Assembly (NCBI RefSeq): GCF_002286785.1
Contig: NZ_MUJY01000046.1
Location: 32,062 to 96,061, forward strand
Length of the DNA: 64,000 bases
DNA from: Pseudomonas sp. PIC25
Lineage (GTDB): Bacteria; Pseudomonadota; Gammaproteobacteria; Pseudomonadales; Pseudomonadaceae
Reading direction: 5' to 3'
The translations under genes and the position numbers were made by a program. Below the pieces are notes generated by a model. It was not told the DNA's origin, did no database searches, and worked only from the letters and a program-made list of their open reading frames with translations. Each line of letters opens with the position of its first letter. Position 1 is the first letter of the stretch. Positions 54,437-62,700 of the stretch are shown here, one piece after another.

Positions 54437-55752
54437 ATGCGCCGATGCCCGGCCTCGCCGAACGGGTGTTCGCCCAGTTCCTCGCGCTGGAACAGCAGGC
54501 GCGCGCCGCCGACACCTTGGATCGGCTCGGCTACAGCCTGGTCAACGATGCCCAACCGCTGTTCGGCTACCGCCACGCGGCGCTGTTGATCGCCGGCAAG
54601 GTGCGGGCGTTGACCGGGGTCAGCGTGGTGGAGCCGAATGCGCCTTTCGTCGCCTTTGTCGAGCATGCCTGTGCCCAGGTAGCGGCGCAGGGAGGGTTGG
54701 CCGAGGCGCGGGTCGTTTCACCGGACGGGCTGGCCGCCCAGGAGCGTGAAGACTGGCGCACGCTGTCCGCCCCGCAGGTGTTCTGGTTGCCCTTGAAAGA
54801 CCGCCGCAAGGCCGTGTTCGGCGGGCTGTGGATGGCTCGCGAGCAGCCGTGGAGCGAGGCCGAGCAGGCGCTGTTGCGTCAGCTCGGCGAGGCGTATGCC
54901 CATGCCTGGCTCGCCTTGCAGCCGCGCAAGCCGTGGCGGCTGCGCTGGCCGCGCAAACGCCTGGCGCTGCTCGGGCTGGGGGCGTTGCTGGTGCTGCTGC
55001 TGCCAGTGCGGCAGTCGGTGCTGGCACCGGCGGAGGTGGTGCCGCTGGGCGGGCGGCTGGTTGCCGCGCCCCTGGATGGGGTGGTGGCCGAGTTCCTGGT
55101 TAAACCCAATCAGCCGGTCAAGGCCGGCGATCTGCTGGTGCGCTTCGATGCCACGGCGTTGAAGGCCCAGGCGGACGTGGCCGAGCGTGCCCTCGGGGTC
55201 GCCGAGGCCGAGCTGAAGGCCAGTTCGCAGCGGGCGTTCAGCGATGCGGAGTCGAGCGCGCGGATCGATCTGCTGGCCGCGCGTGTCGAGCAGAAGCGCG
55301 CCGAACGCGACTACGCCCTCGACCTGCTGGCGCGTACCGATGTACGGGCCGAGCGCGACGGCATCGCGGTGTTCGCCGACGCCGAGCGCTGGACTGGCAA
55401 ACCGGTGCGCACGGGCGAGCAACTGCTGAAGCTGGCCGATCCGACCCAGGCGGAGCTGCGCATCGAGCTGCCGGTGGGGGACGCTATTGCCTTGGAGCCG
55501 GGCGCCGAGGTGGCGTTGTTCCTCGACAGCGATCCGCTGCACCGCTATCGCGCGACCTTGCAGCGCTCCGCCTACGAGGCCCAGCCGACGCCTGCCGGGC
55601 AACTGGCCTATCGCCTGGATGCCGGATTCGAGGAAGTGCCGCCGCGCATCGGTCTGCGCGGCACGGCCAAGCTGTTCGGCCAGCGCGCGCCGCTGGCGGT
55701 CTACCTGCTGCGCCGTCCCTTGGCGGCACTGCGCCAGAGCGTGGGTTTCTGA
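54433..55752 (+). CDS. HlyD-like adaptor with N-terminal GAF-like domain
   Basis: 439 residues. The cytoplasmic N-terminus (about 1-160) resembles a GAF domain (LFGYRHAALLIAGKVRALTGVS, FGGLWMAREQPWSEAEQALL). One membrane helix (about 177-196, LALLGLGALLVLLLPV) leads to a periplasmic HlyD-like part: VLAPAEVVPLGGRLVAAPLDG, VLVRFDATALKAQ-like lipoyl segment, a short helical hairpin and a barrel. It shares one base with the M50 gene and overlaps the first adaptor gene by 4 bp. Confidence 0.82.
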   Translation: MNAPMPGLAERVFAQFLALEQQARAADTLDRLGYSLVNDAQPLFGYRHAALLIAGKVRALTGVSVVEPNAPFVAFVEHACAQVAAQGGLAEARVVSPDGLAAQEREDWRTLSAPQVFWLPLKDRRKAVFGGLWMAREQPWSEAEQALLRQLGEAYAHAWLALQPRKPWRLRWPRKRLALLGLGALLVLLLPVRQSVLAPAEVVPLGGRLVAAPLDGVVAEFLVKPNQPVKAGDLLVRFDATALKAQADVAERALGVAEAELKASSQRAFSDAESSARIDLLAARVEQKRAERDYALDLLARTDVRAERDGIAVFADAERWTGKPVRTGEQLLKLADPTQAELRIELPVGDAIALEPGAEVALFLDSDPLHRYRATLQRSAYEAQPTPAGQLAYRLDAGFEEVPPRIGLRGTAKLFGQRAPLAVYLLRRPLAALRQSVGF

Positions 55753-57851
55753 TGAGCCTGCCGGCGCTGCGTCCTGACCTTCAACTTTCTCCCGCCGAAC
55801 CGGCGCTGGACGGTTCGCCGCAGTGGACCCTGGCTGACCCGGTGCGGGGGCGTTACTTCAAGTTGGGCAGTGCGGCCATGCGCCTGCTTCGGCATTGGGC
55901 ACAGGGCGAGGCGCGTCGGGTGCTGGCGGCGGCCAACCGCGAGCCCGGCGCTCCGCTGCAAGAGGGCGATCTGGAGGAGCTGCTGCGCTTTCTGCGCGGG
56001 CACGATCTGATTTCGGCGGCGGACCCGGAGCAGCGCGCCAGCTATGAAACCAAGGCTGCGGCGCAGCGCCATGGGCTGTGGAAAACGCTGCTGCACCAGT
56101 ACCTGTTCTTCCGCATCCCGCTGTGGCGTCCGGATGCCTTTCTCAATCGCGCCTGGCCGTGGCTGGAACGCCATGGCGGAGCGTTGCTGCGCATCGGTCT
56201 GCCGCTGGTGCTGGCGCTGGGTGTGTTCTTGGTGGCGCGGGACTGGGAGCGCTTCCTGGCCACCTTCCCGCACCTGTTCAGCCTGGGCGGTGCGCTGGCG
56301 TTCGGCGTGGCGCTCGGTTTCGCCAAACTGTGCCATGAGTTCGGCCATGCGTTCATGGCCAAGCGCGCCGGTTGCCGGGTGCAGAGCATGGGCGTGGCGT
56401 TCATGGTGCTGCTGCCGCTTTTCTATACGGATGTCAGCGATGCCTGGCGGGTCAACGACCGCCGTTCGCGGCTGCTGATCGGTGCCGGCGGTATCCTCGC
56501 GGAACTGGTTCTGGCCTGCATCGCGCTGCTGGCCTGGTCGCTGCTGCCGGATGGCGCCTTGCGCACGGCGGCGTTCATGCTCGCCAGCGCCACCTGGCTG
56601 ACCACCCTGGCGGTGAACCTGAATCCGTTCATGCGCTTCGATGGCTATTTCCTGCTAAGCGACTACTGGGGCGTGGATAACCTCCAGGGGCGCGCCTTCG
56701 CCCTGTGCCGCTGGCGCCTGCGCGAGTGGCTGTTCGGTTACGGCGAGCCGGCACCGGAGCCGTTACCGTCGCCGTTGCGGCGCCGCCTGCTGTGGTGGGG
56801 CTACGGTTCGTGGCTGTGGCGCGCAGCGTTGTTCCTGGGAATCGCGCTGGCGGTGTATCACCTGTTCTTCAAGCTGCTCGGCATTTTCCTGATGCTGGTG
56901 GAGCTGGTCTGGTTCATCGGCCTGCCGATCGGGCGGGAGCTGGCCGAGTGGTGGAAGCGCCGCCAACAGGCACAGCGTTCACGAGTGTTCGGCGCAGGTA
57001 TCGGGATGCTTTTGTTGCTGGCGGTGCTGGCATTGCCCTGGCGCGGCGGGGTGGAGGTGCCGGCGCTGCTCGAGTCGGCGCGCAACAGTGCCCTGCATGC
57101 GCCGCTGCCGGCGCGCTTGAAGCAGTTGCATGTCCGCGACGGGCAGCGGGTCGAGGCGGGCGATGTGTTGATGGAGCTGGAGTCGCCGGACCTGGATGCC
57201 CGCCAGCGCATCATCCGCAGCGAGATTCAGATTCTCCAGTTGCAGTTGCGCCGCCAGGCGGGGCGCAGCGAGACGGTGGCGGACGTGGGCATCCTGGACC
57301 AGCAATTGGCCGAGGCCCTGGCGGAGTACCGCGGGTTGGCCGCACAGCGCGCCCGCCTGGTGCTGCATGCGCCGCATGCCGGGGTGGTGCGCGACCTGTC
57401 CCGCGATATGCGCCCCGGCCTTTGGCTACCGCCGCAGATGCCGTTGGCGCGGGTGGTGGACGAGCGTCAGGTGCGCCTGCGCGGCTATTTGCAGGAGGCG
57501 TCGCTCTGGCGCGTCGAGGTGGGCGCCGAAGGCCGCTTCGTCGCCGATGATCCGTTGCGCCCCGCATTGCCGGTCCGGCTGGCCGAAGTGGCGGCGACCG
57601 GCGCGCCTTATCTGGACATCGAAGCGCTGGCGTCGGACCACCATGGGCCGATTGCGGTGCGTCGCGACGAACGGCAACAGGGCAAGCCGGTGCAGGCGCA
57701 GTACGCTGTACGCCTGGAACCTATCGCGGACTATGAGCTGCCTGCCCAGCCGTTGCGGGGGGTGGTGGTGCTGGAGGGGCGGCGGGAATCCTTGCTGGGC
57801 GCGGCTTGGCGGCGTGCCGCTGCGCTGGGCGTGAGGGAAAGCGGCTTTTGA
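55752..57851 (+). CDS. M50 (site-2-like) membrane protease fused to an HlyD-like domain
   Basis: 699 residues. An N-terminal PqqD-like winged region (about 1-90) precedes a multi-helix membrane domain. The zinc site is HEFGH (195-199) with the third ligand in NPFMRFDG (291-298), as in site-2 proteases. After further helices (about 355-445) a periplasmic HlyD-like domain runs from about 450 to the end (PLPARLKQLHVRDGQRVEAGDVLMEL lies in two parts). The combination suggests an envelope protease coupled to an export adaptor. No ABC transporter or outer-membrane channel gene is seen in the window. Confidence 0.85.
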   Translation: MSLPALRPDLQLSPAEPALDGSPQWTLADPVRGRYFKLGSAAMRLLRHWAQGEARRVLAAANREPGAPLQEGDLEELLRFLRGHDLISAADPEQRASYETKAAAQRHGLWKTLLHQYLFFRIPLWRPDAFLNRAWPWLERHGGALLRIGLPLVLALGVFLVARDWERFLATFPHLFSLGGALAFGVALGFAKLCHEFGHAFMAKRAGCRVQSMGVAFMVLLPLFYTDVSDAWRVNDRRSRLLIGAGGILAELVLACIALLAWSLLPDGALRTAAFMLASATWLTTLAVNLNPFMRFDGYFLLSDYWGVDNLQGRAFALCRWRLREWLFGYGEPAPEPLPSPLRRRLLWWGYGSWLWRAALFLGIALAVYHLFFKLLGIFLMLVELVWFIGLPIGRELAEWWKRRQQAQRSRVFGAGIGMLLLLAVLALPWRGGVEVPALLESARNSALHAPLPARLKQLHVRDGQRVEAGDVLMELESPDLDARQRIIRSEIQILQLQLRRQAGRSETVADVGILDQQLAEALAEYRGLAAQRARLVLHAPHAGVVRDLSRDMRPGLWLPPQMPLARVVDERQVRLRGYLQEASLWRVEVGAEGRFVADDPLRPALPVRLAEVAATGAPYLDIEALASDHHGPIAVRRDERQQGKPVQAQYAVRLEPIADYELPAQPLRGVVVLEGRRESLLGAAWRRAAALGVRESGF

Positions 57852-58038
57852 AAAGCACGGCGACCAGCGAGACGGTGCGGATGACCGGTGATCTTTTTTT
57901 GTGAAATTGTTGGCATTTAGCCATTATGTTGTGATGTAGGACAATTTCGCGGCTTAGGCTAGGCTTGCACCCACGCAAGCGGTGGCTGCCTCAGATTGTC
58001 ACCGCCGTAATGGTCGATGTGCAGGGATGCTGAATCCG

Positions 58039-58539
58039 ATGACCGCAGTTGCTCTCCGTTTCCGCCCCATCGAGGTAGCCGACGAGGCTTTCCTGACCCA
58101 TCTTTATGCGACCACGCGGGAGCAGGAATTGGCCCATAGCGGCTGGTCCGCCGAAGCCATCGCCGAGTTTCTCGCCCAGCAGTTCAGGCTCCAGCACCAC
58201 TACTACCAAGAGCATTTCCCCGACGGCGAGTTCCGGGTGATCGAAGCCGATACCCAGGCAATCGGCCGGCTCTACCTGTTCTGGGGCGAGACTACGCTAC
58301 AACTCATCGACATCAGCCTGCTGCCGGGTTACCGGGGACGCGGCGTGGGCAGCGCGCTGCTGCAAAACCTGCTGGCCCTTGCCGATGCCCGCGGGCTGGC
58401 CGTCGGCCTGCACGTCGAGGAAGCCAATCCCGCGTTTCGCCTCTACCAGCGGTTGGGTTTCGAAGTGGTGGGTGAGAGCGGTATCTATCTGGAAATGCGC
58501 CGACCCGCCAGGGCCTCTCGAAAGAGGGCCAGCGGATGA
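58039..58539 (+). CDS. GNAT-family N-acetyltransferase
   Basis: 166 residues from ATG 58039 (ATG 58027 and 57982 are in-frame alternatives). The acetyl-CoA motif A is ISLLPGYRGRGVGSALLQNLL, read here with the Q/R-x-x-G-x-G/A core RGRGVG, and motif B is NPAFRLYQRLGFEVVGES. It transfers an acetyl group to an unknown amine. It overlaps the DUF6916-like gene by 4 bp. The 187-bp gap before it is AT-rich (TTTTTTT near 57893-57900) and may hold a promoter. Confidence 0.85.
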   Translation: MTAVALRFRPIEVADEAFLTHLYATTREQELAHSGWSAEAIAEFLAQQFRLQHHYYQEHFPDGEFRVIEADTQAIGRLYLFWGETTLQLIDISLLPGYRGRGVGSALLQNLLALADARGLAVGLHVEEANPAFRLYQRLGFEVVGESGIYLEMRRPARASRKRASG

Positions 58540-58877
58540 AGGAGAACGACGAGACCATGGCAGCCATCACCCTCCGCGAACGCTTCGCCCGTGCCGAAGG
58601 CGACCCCTTCCAGTTGCTCCTGGCGCCCGGCCAGACGCTGGACGTGACCTTGCAGACGGTCGAGGAGCGCAAGGCGATGAGCGTCCGCTACGAATGTTTT
58701 TCCCTGTGGTTCCTGTTGCCGGCCGAGGTGCACCTGCCTCAGGCGGTGTATCGGTTGATGCACGAAGGGGATTGCTGGGACCTGCTCATGACGCCCACCC
58801 GCCCCGACGAAACGGGACGCCAGGGCCTGGAGGCGATTTTCCATCGGGAGAAAGAGTCCGCGTTGCAGACCGTGTAA
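58536..58877 (+). CDS. DUF6916-like small protein
   Basis: 113 residues (an internal ATG at 58557 is an alternative start). The sequence ITLRERFARAEGDPFQLLL and SLWFLLPAEVHLPQAVYRL, ending in FHREKESALQTV, fits the DUF6916 family that accompanies tail-collar proteins. No signal peptide or membrane helix. Function unknown. Confidence 0.7.
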   Translation: MKENDETMAAITLRERFARAEGDPFQLLLAPGQTLDVTLQTVEERKAMSVRYECFSLWFLLPAEVHLPQAVYRLMHEGDCWDLLMTPTRPDETGRQGLEAIFHREKESALQTV

Positions 58878-58982
58878 GCCCTTGGGGGGCTTTCCACGGC
58901 CTGACCGGCAAGGTGTGGGGCCGGATGTCCGGCAAATGCGCGGGTGGCAGGAAGCCCGCTTCGATAAGAATGAGGAGATGAC

Positions 58983-59600
58983 ATGAGCGAACCGTTCTTG
59001 GGTGAAATCCGCATGGTGGGATTCAACTTCGCGCCGCGCGGCTGGGCCTTCTGCCAGGGGCAGATCATGTCCATTGCGCAGAACACCGCGCTGTTTTCGC
59101 TGCTCGGCACCGTCTATGGCGGTAATGGCCAGACCACCTTCGGCCTGCCGGACCTGCGTGGACGTTCCCCGGTTGGGACGGGGCAGGGCGGGGGGTTGAG
59201 CGACATCACCGTGGGCGAGATGTCGGGTCAAGAAAACGTCACCTTGCTGAGCAACCAGATGCCCGCGCACGGCCACACCCTGCCGGCCGAGAACGTGCCG
59301 GTGAGCGTGACCGGTCCGGTTGCGGTACCGGTATCCACCACTACCGCTTCCGTCGGCTCGCCCGCCAACGCGGTCCCGGCGGCGCCCAGCAGTGGCGGTC
59401 GTCCATTCGCCATTTACAACAGTGCCCAGAGCGGCAGCGATACCTTGGCGCCTTTCGACGTGACCCTGACCGGCACGGCGGCGGTACCGGCCAACGTAAC
59501 CGGCGTTTCGGGCAACAACTTCCCGGTTCCGTTGCGTAACCCTTACATCGGCATCAACTTCGTGATCGCCCTGCAAGGGGTTTTCCCGTCGCGTAACTGA
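58983..59600 (+). CDS. Tail-collar domain protein (microcystin-dependent-protein-like)
   Basis: 205 residues. The N-terminus FLGEIRMVGFNFAPRGWAFC, then GTVYGGNGQTTFGLPDLRGR, is the phage tail collar domain; the C-terminus NPYIGINFVIALQGVFPSRN is typical of MdpB-type proteins. The middle is a Ser/Thr/Pro-rich repeat. Such proteins occur in bacterial genomes outside prophages and no other phage genes are present here. A terminator follows. Confidence 0.88.
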   Translation: MSEPFLGEIRMVGFNFAPRGWAFCQGQIMSIAQNTALFSLLGTVYGGNGQTTFGLPDLRGRSPVGTGQGGGLSDITVGEMSGQENVTLLSNQMPAHGHTLPAENVPVSVTGPVAVPVSTTTASVGSPANAVPAAPSSGGRPFAIYNSAQSGSDTLAPFDVTLTGTAAVPANVTGVSGNNFPVPLRNPYIGINFVIALQGVFPSRN

Positions 59601-59605
59601 TGATG

Positions 59606-59634
59606 AAGGCCGGCGCTCGCGCGCCGGCCTTTCG
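59606..59634 (+). terminator. Rho-independent terminator after the tail-collar gene
   Basis: AAGGCCGGCGC (59606-59616) pairs with GCGCCGGCCTT (59621-59631) around TCGC. The stem is perfect over 11 bp; the U-tract is short, overlapping the stem end. Confidence 0.75.
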
Positions 59635-59707
59635 CTGCCAGAATAAAAATGACCGGGACCCGGTTCCACGGTCTTCAGACATGCTAGAAGCAACACGGAG
59701 GTGTGGG

Positions 59708-62700
59708 ATGAAGTGGTTGGATCTCTGGCGGGGCCTGTCCCGGTCGAGTCGGGCGGAGCGTCCCCAACCGGCCGCGGTTCGTTCGCCGCTGGCACTGTCC
59801 CTGGAACCGCGCATGCTGTTCGACGGCGCCGTGGCGGCCACGGCGGCCGAGGTGGCGGACAGCGCCTCGGCAGCCAGCGACCCGGCCGCCCATGACACCT
59901 CCCAGCAGGATACCCAGGACACCCTCGCCACTGCAGGCGGAACCGCCGATACCCGGCGTGAGGTGGTATTCGTCGATGGCAACATCCAGGATTACCAGCA
60001 GTTGCTCGCGGGGTTGCCGGCGGGTACCGAGGTGGTGGTGCTGGACGCCTCGCGCAATGGTCTGGAACAGATGGCCGACTACCTGGAAGGGCGCACGGGC
60101 ATCGACGCGATCCATCTGCTCTCCCACGGCGAGAGCGGGGCGTTCAAGGCCGGCAATGCCTGGATCGATGCCGGTGACCTGGCCGGCCAGAGCGAAACCC
60201 TGGCGCGTATCGGCGAAGCGCTGAGCGCCGACGGCGACATCCTTCTCTACGGCTGCAAGACCGGTGACGGTGCGTCCGGCGCAGCATTGGTCACGGAATT
60301 GGCGCGGCTGACCCAGGCCGACGTGGCGGCCTCTTCCGACAACACAGGCGCGGCACGCCTCGGCGGCGACTGGGTGCTGGAGACCCAGGCGGGGGATATC
60401 GAGACCCTGGCCATTGCGGCGTCTGACTTCGATGCCTTGCTGGCGGCGCCAACCACCTTGGATTTCGACAGTGTGGTGGTCGATGGCGGGGGCTATAGCC
60501 TGGGCAGTAGCCCGCGTGTCTTCGACGGTTGGACCGTCAGCCTGCTGGACTCGACGGGAGCGAACGTTACCGGCAATTCATTCCTCGATGTTTCCGCCAA
60601 TTCTGGCGACTCCCCGATCATCGCGGGTGGCGGCGATAAGGCGCTGTTCGCCAACGGCGAGTTCGGCATCGTCAAGTTCCTGCAATTCGCTGCTACCGAC
60701 GGCAGCGAATTCAAGTTGGACTCGTTCTCCGTATCCAACCCCGGTTTGATGGCGCCGAACCTGCAGGTGATCGGTTACCGTGACGGTGCCCAGGTTGCTA
60801 CGCAGAACTTCGTGTTGTCGCAAGACGGCAGCGTGCTGACCGTGACCCTCAGCGGAACGGCCTGGCAATACATAGACGCGTTCCGGATCGTCCAGCAGGA
60901 TAATTCTTCCGATATTCAATTTTGGATCGATGACGTCAACGTATCCCCCGCCATCCTGCCCAATGTCGCCCCGGTGGTCAGCAACCTCAACGGCGACAGC
61001 GCTGCCTTCATCGAAGAGGCCGGGGCCGTGCTGCTGGATGCCGGCGGTAACGCGACCCTCGTCGACAGCGATTCGGCCGATTTCAACGGCGGCAATATCA
61101 CCGTTGCGATCACCGCCAATCGGGTGGCCGGCGAAGACGTGCTGTCCGTCCGCAACGAAGGCAATGGCGCGGGGCAGGTCGGGCTGAGCGGCAGTGTCGT
61201 GTCGTACGGCGGCGTACAGGTCGGTACGCTCACGGGCGGTACGGGTAACACCAATATGGTGATCAGCCTGAACGCCCAGGCGACTCCGGAGGCGGTGCAG
61301 GCGATCCTGCGCAACCTGACCTACAACAACACCAACACGACCGACCCATCGACCTCCACCCGGAGCATCCAGGTCAGCGTCAACGATGGCGACGGCGGCA
61401 CCAGCAACCTGTCCGCCGTCACCGTGAGCGTCACCGGCGTCAACGACGCCCCCACCGCGAGCGCCACCGGCGGTACGCCGACCTTTACCGAGAACGGCAG
61501 CGCGGTGGATCTGTTCAGCGGCGTCAGCATCGGTGCCGTCGAATCTGGCCAGACCATCACCGGAATGACCCTGACGGTGACCAACCTGGCCGATGGCGCC
61601 AGCGAAATCCTGCGCATCGACGGCACCGACATCACCCTGACGAACGGTTTTTCCACCACCACCGCCACCAACGCCATGACTGTGACGGTCAGCCTGGTGG
61701 GTGGTACCGCGACCGTCACACTAAGCAAGGCGGGCGGCATCAGCGGTGCCAACGCGCAAACCCTGGTGGACGGCATCACCTACCGCAACGCTAGCGATAC
61801 GCCCTCGACCGCGGCCAATCGCGTCGTCACCCTGACAAGCATCAGCGATAGCGGTGGAACGGCCAACGGTGGTGCCGATACCACCAGCCTGTCCATTGCG
61901 GCCACCGTGACCGTGGTGGCGACGGACGACCCTTCGACCGTTTCCACCAGCGGCGGTACCACCGCCTTCATCGAGGGCAGCGGCGCGGTGGCTATCGATT
62001 CGGGCCTGACCCTGTCCGACCCCGACAGCGCGAGCCTGACCAGTGCCACCGTGAGCATCACCGGTAACTTCCAGTCCGCGCAGGATGTGCTGGCCTTCGT
62101 CAATAACGGTTCGACGATGGGCAACATCACTGGTAGCTACAACGCGGCCACCGGCGTGCTGACCCTGACCTCGGCGGGCGGCAGCGCGACCCTGGCCCAG
62201 TGGCAGGCGGCGCTGCGCAGCGTGACCTACAGCAACAGCTCGGACCTGCCGAATACCAGTAACCGCACCGTCAGCATCGTGGTCAACGACGGCACCTCCG
62301 ACAGCAACACCGCGACCAAGACGGTCAGCGTCACCAGCGTCAACGATGCGCCTGTCATCACGGCACCGGCCAACCGCACTGTGACCGAGGATGCGGCCAG
62401 TGCGCTGACCGGTATCAGCTTCAGCGACGCGGATGCCGGCTCCAGCTCGGTCACGGTAACCTTCTCGGTGGGCAGCGGCACCCTGGCGGCAACCAGTGGT
62501 GGCGGCGTGACCGTGGGGGGGACCAGCAGTGCGCTGACCCTGACCGGCAGTATCGCCAATATCAACACCTTCATCGCCGGCAGCAACGTCACCTTCACCA
62601 CGGCGGCGAACGCCACGTCCAACGTGACCTTGACCGTGGGTATCAACGACGGCGGCAACACCGGCAGCGGCGGTGCGCAGACCGACAGCAAGACCGTGAC

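Noticed and set aside
58983..59600. Prophage remnant around the tail-collar gene
   Set aside because: No capsid, terminase, portal, lysis or integrase gene lies nearby; the tail-collar family is also common outside phages.
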